Source: Staphylotrichum longicolle (Eukaryota; Ascomycota; Sordariomycetes; Sordariales; Chaetomiaceae). Taken from it: 64,000 nt of DNA. Under the pieces are notes generated by a model. The model did not search any database, was not told the origin of the DNA, and saw nothing but the letters and a program-made list of their open reading frames with translations. The translations under genes were made by a program, and so were the position numbers. How positions within the stretch are numbered: the stretch's first letter is position 1; each line of letters begins with the position of its first letter. The DNA is taken from the NCBI GenBank assembly GCA_019096155.1, contig JAHCVI010000001.1, forward strand, positions 9,486,001 to 9,550,000. The letters run 5' to 3'. Below, piece after piece: positions 32,560 through 44,913 of this stretch.

Positions 32560-33103
32560 AACTGGCACTGGTATCTGAGTGTAGGTGACGGAAAGGTAAT
32601 TGTGGCGAGGCTGGGTGTGGTGTTATACCCTCTTTATTTGTGTACATATGATGTGTTGAAAGGGATAAATAAAACAGAGGGGTGTTGTCAAGTTTTGAGG
32701 AATGTGTCTACATTTTGTCACGCTCGGTTGAACATCTAACCAAGAATACACCGTGTATCCAGAGGAGGGTTGGTATCTCAATTGATGTTTTAGTCTAACC
32801 AATTCCAAAGCAGGCTACATCGCGTATCATACATGTACAGTTTACATCCGACCCAGCCTATAATACAAGCCGCCCCCTAGCTCCAGTGACATGACCACCA
32901 CCCTGATCTATCCCAGATGTAACCTTTACATTCCACCTATGGCGTGCGGAGGCCCAAAACCCTCCGACGCGGGTGGGAAAGAGACCCCGTGGCGCCTCTA
33001 TGTTCTATCACCATGTCTCACTCGACGCTATTCGTCGCAGGCTGGCAAGCTGGGCATTCCAAGATTTGTTGAAACAGGCAAAGTAGCCAAATAAACCGCC
33101 CGT
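32560..33103. other. Intergenic between convergent genes
   Basis: 3' flanks of LYS12 and the EF-G1 gene. Relatively AT-rich; no other gene recognised. Confidence 0.5.
32668..32673 (+). terminator. AATAAA polyadenylation signal of LYS12
   Basis: Canonical hexamer in an A-rich context, 109 bp after the stop and followed by GT-rich sequence. Confidence 0.45.
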
Positions 33104-35702
33104 TTACTTGGTCCTCTTGGCCTCGAGCTCCTTCTCATGCGCAGCGATAAGCTCCTTCCTGTAGCAGTGAAAGACGCCCGGTTAGCAAATCCATTTCTTA
33201 GAAACCCAAGTTCAAAAACCGGGGAAATCACTTACTGCAGATGCGGCGGCGCGGCCGCGTAGTGGCTGAACTCCATGCTGAACTCGCCCTTGCCCTGCGT
33301 GGCCGCGCGCAGGTGGGTGCTGAAGCCGAACATGGCGTTCAGGCTGCACTCGGCAACCATGGTGAATTCGTCGGCGCCGACCTCGGTGTCGACGATGGAG
33401 CCGCGCTTGTTCATCAGCATGAGGATGTTGCCCTGGAACTCGGCGGGCGCGGTGATGGTGGTCTTCATGAGCGGCTCAAGCACGACGCCGCCGGCGTCGA
33501 CAAAGGCCTTGCGGAAGGCCATCTGGGTGGCCAGGTTGAAGGCGTAGTCGCTGGAATCCGTGACGTGGGTGGCACCGTCGGTGACGACCATGTGCGCGCC
33601 AATGACCTTGTGGCCGAGCAGCGGGCCCTTGATGCAGGCCTCCTCGAAGCCCTTGCCGCAGGCCGCCAGGTACTTGTCGGGGATGTTGCCGCCGACGACC
33701 TTGGTCTCGAACTTGTTGCCCTCGGCGTCGTCGACGTTGGGCTCGATCCAGCCGACCACGCGGGCGTAGTCGCCGGGGCCACCGGACTGGCGCTTGAGGA
33801 GGAAGTCGTAGTCGGCACGCTTGCTGATGGTCTCGCGGTAGGCGACGCGCGGCTTGCCCGTCTCGCAGTCAACCTTGTACTCGCGGCGGAGGCGCTCGAC
33901 GTAGATGTCGAGATGAAGTTCACCCATGCCGCTGATGATGGTCTCTTCCGACTCCTCGTCGACGTGCAGACGGAAGGTAGGGTCCTCGCGCATGAAACGG
34001 TTCATGGCCTTGCTGAAAGCGTCGGCGTCGCTGCTGCGCTTGGGCTTGATGCTGAGCGACATGACCGAGTCCGGCACGTACATGGAGCTCATGCCGTAGG
34101 GCAGGCGGCCATCGGTGAAGGTGTCGCCCGAGGCGCACTCAACGCCGAACACGGCGCAAATCTCGCCGGCACCGATCTCGGAGACATCCTCCATCTCGTT
34201 CGAGTGCATACGCACGATACGGGGAATGCGGACCTTCTTGTCGTTGCGCGAGTTGAACAGGTACTGGCCCTTCTTGAGCGATCCCTGGTAGACGCGGATG
34301 TAGGTGAGCTGGCCGTACGGGTTCTCTTCGAGCTTGAAGGCGAGGCCGACGAAGGGGAGGGAGTTGTAAGGCATGAGCCGGACGGGCTGCTCGCCCTTTG
34401 ACCGGTCGAGGGCCATGTTGTCGATGTTGGACGGGTTGGGGAGGTAATCGCAAACGGCATCGAGCATGGGCTGAATGGACTTATCGGCGAGGGCGGTGCC
34501 CATCATCACAGGGGTAAACTTGAGCGCGATGGTGGCTCTCCGGATGGCGGCCTTGATCTGCTCAGGCGTAGGCGTCTTCTCGTCGAGGAACATCTCGGCC
34601 ATCTCGTCGTCGACATCGGCCAGCTTCTCAATCAGCTCCTGCCTCTTCTGCTCGGCCAGCTCCTTGAGATGCTCGGGCACCTGGTTCGAGACCTTGACGT
34701 TGATGCCCCGGAGACCATCGTTGCGGATGGAGCGCATGTGGATCAGGTCGACAACACCTTCGAACTCCTTCTCGGAACCGATCGGAATCTGAATGGCGGC
34801 GGCCGGGATCTTGAGCTTGGAGTTGATCATCTCGACGGCCTTGAAGGGGTTTGCACCCATGCGGTCCATCTTGTTGACGAAGCTGATGCGGGGGACGTTG
34901 TACCGCTTCATCTGCCTGTCGACGGTGATGGTCTGACTCTGCACACCGCTGACGGCGCAGAGAACCATGACGGCGCCGTCCAGCACTCTCATGGCGCGCT
35001 CGACCTCGATGGTAAAATCAATATGCCCCGGGGTGTCGATCAAGTTGAAGTGGTACGTTTCCTCCTTGCCGTTCTCGACCTTCTTCCAGTCGGCGAAGGT
35101 GGCGGCAGACTGGATGGTGATGCCTCTCTCCCTCTCGAGCTCCATGGAGTCCATCTTGGCGCCAACGCCATCCCGTCCCCTGACCTCGTGGATCGCCTTG
35201 ACACGGCCGGTGTAGAAGAGAATGCGCTCGGTCACGGTGGTCTTGCCGCTGTCGATGTGTGCCTGTCGAGCTGCTCAGTCTGGGGTTCCTCCACACGTGT
35301 CCCACGGGCCGAGGCCACATACTGCAATACCAATATTCCGAACCATGGACAACCTCTTGGCCTCCTCTGGGGTCATGCGGGCGGCGGCGGCTTCGGGGGT
35401 CATGTTGGCAGCGGCGAGCTCCTTGGCCTGCTTCAACCTGGACAATCGTGGCGTCAGTTTGCCATGGATCAATTCAACCAGATAAGCTTGGGGATGGCAT
35501 ACGCAGCCTCGGCGGCGCTTGAGGAGCGGGAGACGGGGCTCCTGCTAAAGTGGCGGAGGCCACTGAGGCGGAAGCTGTAGCATGGCGTCGACGACGGCGA
35601 GGTGACAGCGGCGCGGCATGCGAGCCCCGCGAGACGCGCTCCTTGCCTGGTGCCCACAGCGCAGCCGCTGTTGAGCGCAGCCGCAGCCCGTATTACCCGC
35701 AT
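33104..35702 (-). CDS. MEF1: Mitochondrial elongation factor G 1
   Basis: GTPase that drives tRNA-mRNA translocation on mitochondrial ribosomes. Four exons (35503-35702, 35323-35437, 33236-35262, 33104-33158) sum to 2397 nt, 798 aa. The first 65 residues are rich in Arg, Ala and Ser without acids, a typical matrix presequence ([14 protein letters not shown]...). The P-loop AHIDSGKTT (106-114) is created by splicing intron 2; switch II is DTPGH (181-185) and the base-recognition motif NKMD (235-238). Domains II-V follow in order with [21 protein letters not shown] and a C-terminal FSMEFSHY. The last exon, found by splicing at GTAAGT, adds a charged tail [18 protein letters not shown]. Length and domain order match EF-G1 rather than the recycling factor MEF2. 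Confidence 0.95.
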
Positions 35703-36240
35703 CTTAACAAAAGACAGCGGACTGAAGGAAAGACTGGGGATACGAAAGAGAGGTTCCGGGTTGGGGAACCATCCGAACAATTCGCGTCGACTGATGCTTC
35801 TCAGTGCCCCTGTCGCGAATTTTTAAAGCGGGTCCCGGCCGGCAAGCCGCTAAATTGCCCAGCCGGCCGTGCCATCCCGGTGCCTGCCGCCGCCGGTGCA
35901 CCAGAACAGCCGGGGCCTAGCGCCATGCAAGAGATCCGACTTACACAATTCATCCATCCACAGATGATAACTGGCAACCGCAGTTTCTAGAAAAACAACT
36001 AAATTGGCATACTATGTTTCAAACCATGTCCCGATTTGCCCCTATATGCTGGCCGTACCACATATTCCCAAAAATGCCCCAAAACCAGGATCACCTGAAC
36101 AATGCCGGCGAGGCTCCTCGCACCAATCTCTAAATGGATCCCGATTCCGTTCTTTCAAATGCATCCACGCCGTGTCCCGAACCCCAAAGAAAAAAAAAGG
36201 TAATAAACTATGCATTACAATAGAAAATAGGACATCCGGC
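35703..36240. other. Intergenic, no gene seen
   Basis: Promoter of EF-G1 (minus) followed by the 3' flank of the aspartic protease gene. Pieces rich in CCGGC occur near 35835-35890. Nothing else recognised. Confidence 0.5.
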
Positions 36241-37846
36241 TTAAAGAATGAGGAACACCCCCGAGCCAAGGGCCGTCAACACCATCGTGACGCCAACCAT
36301 CACCAGATGGCCTGTGCCAAACGCCGCGGGCATGCCCGCCGCCGCGCTTGCCTCGCCCGTCTCCGTGAAGCCCTTGCTGGCCGCATAACCAGGCGAGGTC
36401 ACCGTCGGTTGGTTCGTCACCTCGCTCTGGTCGGGCGCGACCGTCGCCGAGGGAATCTGCGCGCTCATGCTGGGGAAAGCGACGACGTTGGAGTCGGTCG
36501 AGTTGAAATCGGTGGCGGCGATGCCCACCTGGTTGTTGACCAGGTCGTACACCACGTACGCCGACCGGAGGAACGTGTCGCCGAGCAGGTAGGGCGCCGA
36601 GCTGAAGTTCTGCACGCCAAACTCGCACACGTCCTGCCCCTTGTACCGGCCCGAGGCAAAGACCGGCGGCTGGCCCGAGGTCACGTCCAGGACCAGTTCG
36701 TCCATGGTGACGTTGATGCGGGGGCCGTTGGGGCCGGCGAAGCCGAAGGAGAAGTAGCCCTTGCTGTTCTGCATGCTGCAGGGGAGGACGGCGGCGCCGA
36801 AGTCGTGGGAGTAAATGGCGCCGACTTCCTTCCATAGCTGCGATGCCAGGTCGGTTGGCAGATACGACAGGGTTGTGCCGGAGTCTAGGACCACGGGGAC
36901 GGGGAAATGCTGTGACGTGAGCGTGTCCGAGCCGCTAGAGCTGACGCCTTCCAGCGACGTCAGGGCTACGAGGAAGGCTGTGAAGAGATTCTGCACGGTC
37001 GGGTAGATGTCGATTCGTGTCAAGTCTCCCTTGTACTTTTTCGTGTCGATCCCGCCAAACAAGATGTTGCCCGAGCTGGCGTCTACGAGTCGTTAGCCCA
37101 TGGACCACATCCAGCACAGAAACGGCAGCCACCTACCCAAGTCGTTCAGCCACAAGCTGTAGGCAACAGTGTTGATCAACCCCTCGTCGACCATGTTGAC
37201 GGGGAGGTTGGGGTACACTGAAGAAAGGGACTTGGTAGTCCCAACGATGGCCTCGTTGACGGCGTAGCCCACACCGACCAGCCCGTACGAGATATCGGTT
37301 TCGATACCCAGGCCCATCGTCATGTTTCTCAACGTGGCGCCGCCGATCTCAAACACATCGGTGAAGTAGTCGCCAATGGACGAGCTCCCATCCACGTAGC
37401 TGATGTTGAAGTCGCCCTGGCCGACGACTACAAAGGTGGTGGACTGGTCCGGAGTGACTAGCGAGCGTGTCAGTAAATCCCACCCGTGGCCAGAATAAGG
37501 GTCCCGAGTGTGCCATACAGGTTCCGAGAGCGCACCCTTGGCCCGTCTTCTTCGTGCACACCCGAGCATTGGAGTCCGGCACCCAGATGTCGCTGCTCCC
37601 CGTGTCCAGCTGAAGCGTCAGGTTCTGCGCCGGCGTCCCTAACCTGCAGGTAGCGAAATATCCTCCTCTTGCTTGCTCGTTCGTGATGGTCTCCTCGAAC
37701 GTGGAGGCCCGGTTCCTTAGCCTCCTGAACTCTTGCGGTCGCTGCGATCTCTGGATGTCCCATTGCACGACCCCGTTCCCACTAGCGGACGCATGTGCGC
37801 CTCCGACGATCAGTGCGCCGATCGCTGCGACGGCGCGTCCCTTCAT
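36241..37846 (-). CDS. Secreted aspartic protease, yapsin-like, probably GPI-anchored
   Basis: Pepsin-family (A1) protease likely displayed on the plasma membrane or wall. Three exons (37519-37846, 37137-37457, 36241-37082) sum to 1491 nt, 496 aa. A signal peptide covers about 1-20 (AVAAIGALIVGGAHASA). A propeptide with basic sites (FRRLRNR) precedes the mature enzyme. Catalytic aspartates: D81 in DTGSSDIWVP and D283 in LDSGTTLSYLP. The flap region is NISYVDGSSSIGDYFTD, and SGNILFGGIDTKKYKGDL is typical of yapsin/candidapepsin members. Several N-x-S/T sequons are present. The last 60 residues are Ser/Thr/Ala/Gly-rich and end in a hydrophobic tail (HLVMVGVTMVLTALGSGVFL) without basic residues, as in GPI signals. 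Roles in wall remodelling or proprotein processing are inferred from the family. Confidence 0.92.
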
Positions 37847-38680
37847 GGTTTAGTGATTGAAGTGGTCTGTCGACGAATCGTCGTGGAATGTGTGTTTGGA
37901 TATTTAGACCGGCAGATATCGAGGAACCGGCGCAAGCGATGGACCAGCGCACAAAAAGAAAAGAAACGGGAGCGAGGACAGCAATTGCCTCACCCCGAAA
38001 GAAGTCAACAATGCCCCGAACGAAAGACAAAGCTGGGAAATGGTTCGGGGAGTACGTAAGACGCCTCGAGTCAAAGTGGAAACGCTCTCAGCGAGAGACG
38101 AAGGACGAATCCGGTGCCGAAAATACTACATGAAGTCGTCACCGACCCGCAGATGTCTTGGCGAGATCGGGGTCTTGGACGGATCGGGGTCTTCAAGTCC
38201 CTTCTTAAAGAGAGACGCATGCCGCAATACGAAAGCAGAGCACATGGCAAAGAAACAGAAATCCGGTTGCAGCAGGCGAGCGTGGTGTGGCCGACGGGGC
38301 TGAGCTTGTGCGCTTAATCATCCTATTCGCCTCAGCCTTGGAGGTGATGACTCGCTGCAAAGACACTGAAAACGGAATCTGTTCCCCTTGTGACACTCCC
38401 GCGACTGCCGGATCGAAGGGCCCCATGTCGTGCATGGTTGAGCAGCCTGGAGCTGCGGGTGATGTCACGCCAAGCATTGGACGGACAGGCGCTTTGGCGG
38501 GGCCGGGGGCTGCTAGAGACCCGCCTGGCCCGGTGGTTCTTGGCAATGTGTGGAGGGAACGGATTCTTTGCTGAAACATCGCGCAACGTGAAACCCTTCA
38601 TCTTGGCGCCTGAAGCACGGAACTCCCACGAGCTGCAATGGAGCCTGCGCCGCGGAGAGACGCCGGTGCATGAATCCCCG
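37847..38680. other. Intergenic, no gene seen
   Basis: Promoter of the protease gene and 3' flank of the aminotransferase gene. Open frames here have no conserved features. Confidence 0.5.
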
Positions 38681-39953
38681 TCAGTTCCTGGTCGCCGCCG
38701 TCAAATGCTCCTCGACGTACTGCCCGAGCCTCTCCAAACCTTCCACCAGGACCTCGGTCTCGCACACATACCCCAGCCGGACAAACCCCTTGAAGTCCCT
38801 CCCGAGCCCAAAGCAAGGGCTGGCGGGCATAAACAGCACCTTCGTCTTGCCGAGCACATCCATCACAAAACTCGGGTCATCTACCGGCACCCCGTCCTTC
38901 TGGAACTGCACCAGCGCCGTGGTTCCCGCCGTCGGCTTCACCCAGGAGCACACCGACGCATGCTTCTCCATGAAGTCGCTCAGCAAGCCCAGGTTTTTCT
39001 GCGCCAGCGCCATGTTGCGCGTCAGCAGCGGCCGCACAACCGATTCCGACAGCGCATAGCTGGCGACCTGGTCGTCGAGCTGGGACACGCTGATGGTGGT
39101 GTAGTCGCGGGCCGCCGCCACGGCCTCGATGATGCTCTTGTCACGGGAGGCTACCCACCCCGTCCGGATGCCGGCGAGGGCGAACGCCTTGGACATTGAG
39201 CCCGTGGCCACGGTCTTCTCATACCCAAGAGCGAGAATCGATGGGGGCGCTTCCTGTCCGGCGGGAAGGGAGTGGTACAGAGGGCTGTACACCTCGTCCG
39301 AGAGGATGATGATTCCTCGCTGCTTTGCGAAAGCGACGATATCCTCGAGGATCGCTCTGGGGATGGTGCTCCCCATGGGGTTGTTCGGATTGTTGATGAT
39401 GATGATCTGGACCCTAGTCAGCCATGGGGCTCCGTGTCGTGTCTGGGGAATACGGGGACCCTCCCACCTTCGTGTTTGCCCTCGTTAGGCCTTTGAGCTC
39501 ACTGACGTCTGGAACGTAGCCATTCTCCTTCTTCAGCTTCCACAGGGATACCTCGGCCCCGAGGCTCTCGGGAACAGAGTACAGCTGCTGATAGGTAGGG
39601 TAGACGCAGATGGCATGGTCACCGGGCCCAACCAATGTGTAGAGGGTCAAAAAGTTGGCGGCAATGGCGCCCTGTGTGATGATGACATTCTCGGCCGGGA
39701 GAGGCTCGGCATCCGATGCTCGGTCGAAGAGGGAGGCAACCCGCTGGCGAAGCGTTTCGGAGCCGCGGATTGCCCCGTAGGTCATCTTCCTGGACAGACA
39801 CAGGGGGCTTGGTGTGCCATTGTCTCCGGACATTTGCACCAAGTCATCAACGGAGACAGAGGCTGCACATGTCTCGGCGATGTTGAGGGCCCCCGGCGTC
39901 GTCTCCAGCCGGTCCATCCACTGCTCGACTTCAAAGGGTTCGATCTTGACCAT
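38681..39953 (-). CDS. PLP-dependent aminotransferase, class I/II
   Basis: Fold-type I enzyme transferring amino groups through pyridoxal phosphate; the amino-acid specificity is not readable. Two exons (39468-39953, 38681-39406), 403 aa. The 61-nt intron has a GTGGGA donor, a CTGAC branch site and a CCAG acceptor; using that acceptor gives NTK-IIIINNPNNPMG, the conserved Asn loop that contacts PLP. Other motifs: ILSDEVYSPLY (D199, Y202), the Schiff-base lysine K235 in GSMSKAFALAG, then GIRTGW with the conserved Arg, and FVRLGYV with the carboxylate-binding Arg near the C-terminus. Related fungal proteins are often annotated as capreomycidine-synthase-like or simply aminotransferase. No presequence. 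It stands alone, divergent from the ADP1 gene, with no biosynthetic cluster around it. Confidence 0.9.
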
Positions 39954-41036
39954 GTTGAGCGACGTGGGACCGAATTGATATCAGATGTCTCTTTGTTGAT
40001 CCCCTTAATCTGAGTTTGCAAGAATTGAAGCTCGATGTATCCCCAGCAATCCCAGGGCTGCTGTGTAAGTATTTAACACACGAGGCGGAGTCAGTCAAAC
40101 TGTCAATACGCCCTGTGAACAACATCCAGTCCCCTGTTTCCACTTTCCAGTCCTGGACAAGGGCTTCCCAACTTCGCTACCCGTATGGTTGATGATGTTC
40201 TTGGCAAACACGCCACAGTGAAGCCTGAGAGAACATAGTACTGCAGATGCCGTCTATTATGAGACTACTCGAAGACGGGAGAGATTTATTGCCAGAAAAC
40301 GTCTTCAAGTCGACTTCCAGCCAGTGCATTCCAGAGACAGAGAGGGGGTGTCTTATCGGCACAAGGGCCTCGGCAGCGCCTCGCCCGATAACGAGCAGCC
40401 ACATCACGCTGTCTCACCCCAGATTCGCCAGCAATTTCGTGGCGGTGCTCGGTGCGTGCGGCCAGTACCATCCCGTTCATCGACCCAACCGAACCTGCCC
40501 ATTTGGTCAAAAGGGTCCACTCGAGTCCAATCCCAAGAGGGGTCCCAGCCACGTTTCCACACTGCACCCCTGAACATCCAAGCTGGAGGAACGGTTCCGT
40601 GGCTCCACAGCGACATCATCGGGGCAACCCAGCCGACCGACTGCCCGGTCCTCACAAGGCACCTGGCTCTGGCGTGCGTCGCCTGTTCCTCCACCTCGCA
40701 AGCCGTTTGAGGGCCACCAAAGTACACTCATTATTCCCTTTTTTCCCGCTTGCAGCTCGCACGCATTGGTTTCCCAAGCTTGCGGCAAGTGTGGCGTGAG
40801 CTTGACGAGTGGAGCGCCGTCGATCGCTGCTTGTGCTCCAAGAGTTCCAAGACCCGGACCATCGGGCGCTTCAGCCGTGGGGGGGTTGGTCGCAGCCTGC
40901 CGGCACAGCGCCTGTCGATCCGCCCAGCTACCCAACGAAACGACGACAACAACAAAACTTCAACTGTTTCCATCTATCGATTGCCTCGCGTTGCCGAAGG
41001 CCTTTCACCAGGCCGTATCCGACGTGCGCCGCCACC
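39954..41036. other. Divergent intergenic region
   Basis: About 1.1 kb between aminotransferase (minus) and ADP1 (plus). Contains both promoters; no conserved frame, RNA gene or repeat recognised. Confidence 0.5.
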
Positions 41037-44000
41037 ATGGCGCTTCGCCGACACCGTGCGCTCGCCCTCGTGGCGCTGTCGCTTTCGTGCGTCACCTCGG
41101 CATACACCAACTACTCGTCCGTCGACATGATTAGAGCGCAGCTGGCCCTCATGGAAGATCGGCCAAAGGACTGCCCTCCATGGTATGGCACAAAGCTTCC
41201 CTCCCCTTGTAGCCCTAACTCGATGTGCTGATGCTGTCTGCTTGCAGCTTCAACTGCAACCTCCCCATCTACTCGTGCGGTCAATTCGCGCCTTGTAGCG
41301 AATATAGCGGCAAGTGCGACTGCCCTCCAGGCTTCGGCGGCGATAACTGCCTAGAACCTCGTACGCAACCCCCGTTTGAGTCCAACATCTCCCCTCAACT
41401 CATGCTGATCTCGATGTTGCAGAATGCGGGTCTCTTGCCCGCGGGCCAGACCGCTCGATAAGACAGGGGAAGTCCTGCGAGTGCGACGAAGGATGGACCG
41501 GCATCAACTGTAACGTGTGCACGAGCGACCGATCATGCGACGCCCTGACCGAGACTGGAGACGGCGGCGTCTGCTATACCGGCGGCGAGGTAGTGAAGCA
41601 GAACTACCAGATGTGCGATGTCACCAACAGGGCGATTCGTGACCTCCTTGGCGCCCAGGTGCCTCAAGTCACCTTCACCTGTGACAAGGCATCAGGGGAG
41701 TGCGATTTCCAATGTAAGTCCAGGTGCAAGCCATCTGCACTTTGCATGCTTACAAAGCGGTAGTCTGGGTCGACGAGCGCGAATCCTTCATGTGCCACTT
41801 GAACGAATGCCAGTCGGGCGCCGAATTCGATACTTCCGGAGGCAAGAATTCGACTAGCTACAAATGCGACAAGATCAAGTGCGAGTGTATCCCCGACCGC
41901 ATGCTCTGCGGCGAGAACGGCTCGGTCGACATCAGCGACTTCCTGGTCAACATGATTCGCGGCCCCGCCAAGTTTGAATGCACACAGCGAGCCGGGGAAG
42001 AGAAGAAGTGCGCTTTCCAGGAGCCAGAGATGAACAACCTGATCAGCGACATATTCGGCGACTCGAGCATCCTCCTGAGCTGCGGTGCTGGAGAGTGCCT
42101 GTACCATACTGAGGTCCCCGGGTATGCGCCCGACGTGCCCAAGATCAACACGCCGCTCATCGCCGGAGTCATCGCTGCATGCTCCCTCTTCTTGGTTGCC
42201 GTTATCCTGGGAACGTGGTACTTGTCCAGGAGGCAGTTCAAGTACGGGCCTATCCATCTGGATGACTCGGACGACGAGGCCGTCAAGCTCATGACCGACC
42301 ACAAGCCGGCCTCGCTCTATTTCCGAAATGTCTGCTACAACCTCAACGGCAAGGACATTCTCTCGGGCATTCAGGGCATGGCTCACCCTGGCGAGCTCAC
42401 TGCCATCATGGGAGCCTCTGGAGCTGGAAAGACGACCTTCTTGGATATTCTCGCTCGCAAGAACAAGCGCGGCCAGGTGTCCGGAGAGTTCTACGTTAAC
42501 GGCGAAAAGGTCAGCGATGCCGACTACAAGAATGCCACTGGCTTCGTCGACCAGGAGGACACCATGCTGCCTACCTTGACGGTCCACGAGACGATTCTTA
42601 CCAGCGCCCTGCTTCGCCTTCCGAGGGACATGGGACGTGCAGCAAAGGAACAGAGGGTTCTCGAAGTCGAGAAGCAGCTAGGCATTTACCACATCCGGGA
42701 TTCTCTCATTGGGTCTGAAGAGGGCAAGGGGCGCGGCATCTCCGGTGGAGAGAAGCGCCGGGTCAGCATCGCTTGCGAGCTCGTCACCAGCCCTTCGATC
42801 CTCTTCCTGGACGAACCCACCAGCGGCCTCGATGCGTACAATGCCTACAACGTCATTGAATGCCTGGTGACTCTGGCCAAGACGTACAAGCGCACTGTCA
42901 TCTTCACAATTCATCAGCCGAGATCCAACATTGTCGCTCTCTTCGACCGCCTGGTCCTGCTGGCCCAGGGCAAGACGGTGTATTCCGGCCCGCTGCATCA
43001 GTGCCAGGACTATTTCGACCACATCGGATACAATTGCCCTCCCGGTTTCAACATCGCCGATTATCTCGTCGACCTGACCATGCACGCCAGCTCCACCACC
43101 TCATTCGATGACGGCGCGCTTTCGGGTGACGCAGCGAGTGTTGGTCCCAGCAGCACTAGGGCAGTCAAGTCGGTCGCGAGCATCTCTGGTACAAGCGTGG
43201 GCGATGACAGCGTCACCGAAGCGTCCTCCTCCCGCCCGAGAAGCAAGCGCCGCGACTCTGTGCGTCTCAGGCAAGAAAGAGAGCTCTACACTCGACGCAA
43301 GCACGCTGTAGACACGGCCGCTTCTTCGGACGCTGGTGACGAGATTGGCGCCTACAAGCTCCAAGCGACACCACACCGCGTGCCGCCACACAACGCAGAC
43401 GACGACGACTTGCCGCCTCCCGCCCCCACGGGTACCGATCTCGACATCCTGGTTCACTCTTACATCCAGTCCGACATTGCCGGAAACACGCACGACGAAA
43501 TCCAGCAGGCCGTGACGGACGCCGTCAACAGCAACGGCCAGAACTCCAACGGCTACACCGCCGACGGCCCCAATATCAACATTGGCACGATGGGCCGGGG
43601 ATATGCGCGCATCGGACTCTGGCGGCAGTTTATCCTCCTCTCCCAGCGCACCTGGCGCAACCTGTACCGCAACCCCATGCTGATGCTCACCCACTACGCC
43701 ATCGCGATCCTGCTGGCCGTCTTTGCCGGCTACCTCTTCTACGGCCTCAGCATGGACATCGCGGGCTTCCAGAACCGCCTCGGCCTCTTCTTCTTCGTGC
43801 TCGCCCTCTTCGGCTTCAGCACGCTGACGACGCTGTCCGTCTTCTCGCAGGAGCGCCTCCTCTTCGTGCGCGAGCGCGCCAACGGCTACTACTCCCCCGT
43901 CACCTACTTCGCGGCCAAGGTGCTCTTCGACATTGTGCCGCTGCGCATCATCCCGCCCATCCTGCTCGGCGCCATCGTCTACCCCATGACGGGCCTCGTC

Positions 44001-44447
44001 GCGGCCGCGGACAAGTTCCTCGTCTTCATGCTCGTGCTCGTGCTCTTCAACCTCGCCGCCGCCGCCATCTGCCTGTTCATCGGCATCGTCTGCAAGGACG
44101 GCGGCGTCGCCAACCTGATTGGCAGCCTGGTCATGCTCTTCAGCCTGCTGTTTGCGGGCCTGCTGCTGAACCACAATGCCATTCCCAAGGCCGCGCTGTG
44201 GCTGCAGTGGCTGAGCATCTTCCACTACGGGTTCGAGGCGCTGATTGTCAATGAGGTCACGCAGCTCACGCTCGTGGACCACAAGATTGGCATTGATATC
44301 ACGGTGCCCGGCGCGGCGATCCTCAGCTCGTTTGGGTTTGATAACCAGGCCATGTGGCCCGATATCATCAACCTGGGTGTGTTTGGGGCCGTGTTTATTG
44401 TGCTGGCGTACGGCGCGATGCATGTGCTGCTTGTTGAGAGGCGGTGA
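41037..44447 (+). CDS. ADP1: ABC transporter, ABCG half-size, ADP1 type
   Basis: Four exons (41037-41182, 41248-41360, 41423-41713, 41764-44447) sum to 3234 nt, 1077 aa, the size of yeast Adp1. The start lies in a perfect GCCACCATGG context. A signal peptide (about 1-22) opens a Cys-rich extracellular region with EGF-like spacing ([38 protein letters not shown]), then a first span near residues 330-350 and an ABC domain: Walker A GASGAGKT (400-407), signature ISGGEKRR (509-516), Walker [12 protein letters not shown] around 533. A Ser/Arg-rich linker follows, then a six-span ABC2 domain beginning [20 protein letters not shown]. Half-size organisation means it acts as a dimer. Substrate and membrane (probably vacuole/ER in yeast) are unknown. 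Introns confined to the Cys-rich N-terminus is a notable layout. Confidence 0.93.
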
Positions 44448-44913
44448 GGCGGGGGCTGTGAGGAGGGTTTGAGATGCTGGGGAAGGTCGTTAGGGAGAGA
44501 TTTTGTGAGTAGAGGCCTTAGCGCGTGTGTCTCTGGCGGGCCTGTGTCTTGTTGATGGATGTTCGTTACTAGACAACTGTTTCCTTGCGTCCTTTCTTCT
44601 CTGTCAATTTTGTCTGTTTCGAGGGGGCCAGCCGGGGCAGTTCAGGGAGTCGGCGTTCGAAGGGCGGGTTTGCTTTCCTGCATTACACACAACCACTTTT
44701 CATATCAGCAGCACACACACACGGATCAGCGTACATAGTTTATGTAGAATAACATTTGCAATGCATATATCCGGAGAGCCTTTGGCCGGCCTCTCGATTC
44801 TATTTGTTACACGCCGCCACAAGCGATTTGATACAGTTCGGGGTGTGAAGCCCGCAACAACCCCCCCAACACGTTTTCCCACTCCCCCTTTCTCCTCGAC
44901 GGCCTTGTCTCCT
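44448..44913. other. Intergenic between convergent genes
   Basis: 3' flanks of ADP1 and PET123. T-rich stretches and a CA-rich run near 44705-44725. No further gene. Confidence 0.5.

Noticed and set aside
33241..34401. 386-codon plus-strand frame
   Set aside because: Antisense of the EF-G1 gene, caused by GC-rich third positions.
43101..44423. 440-codon minus-strand frame
   Set aside because: Antisense of ADP1; composition typical of shadow frames.
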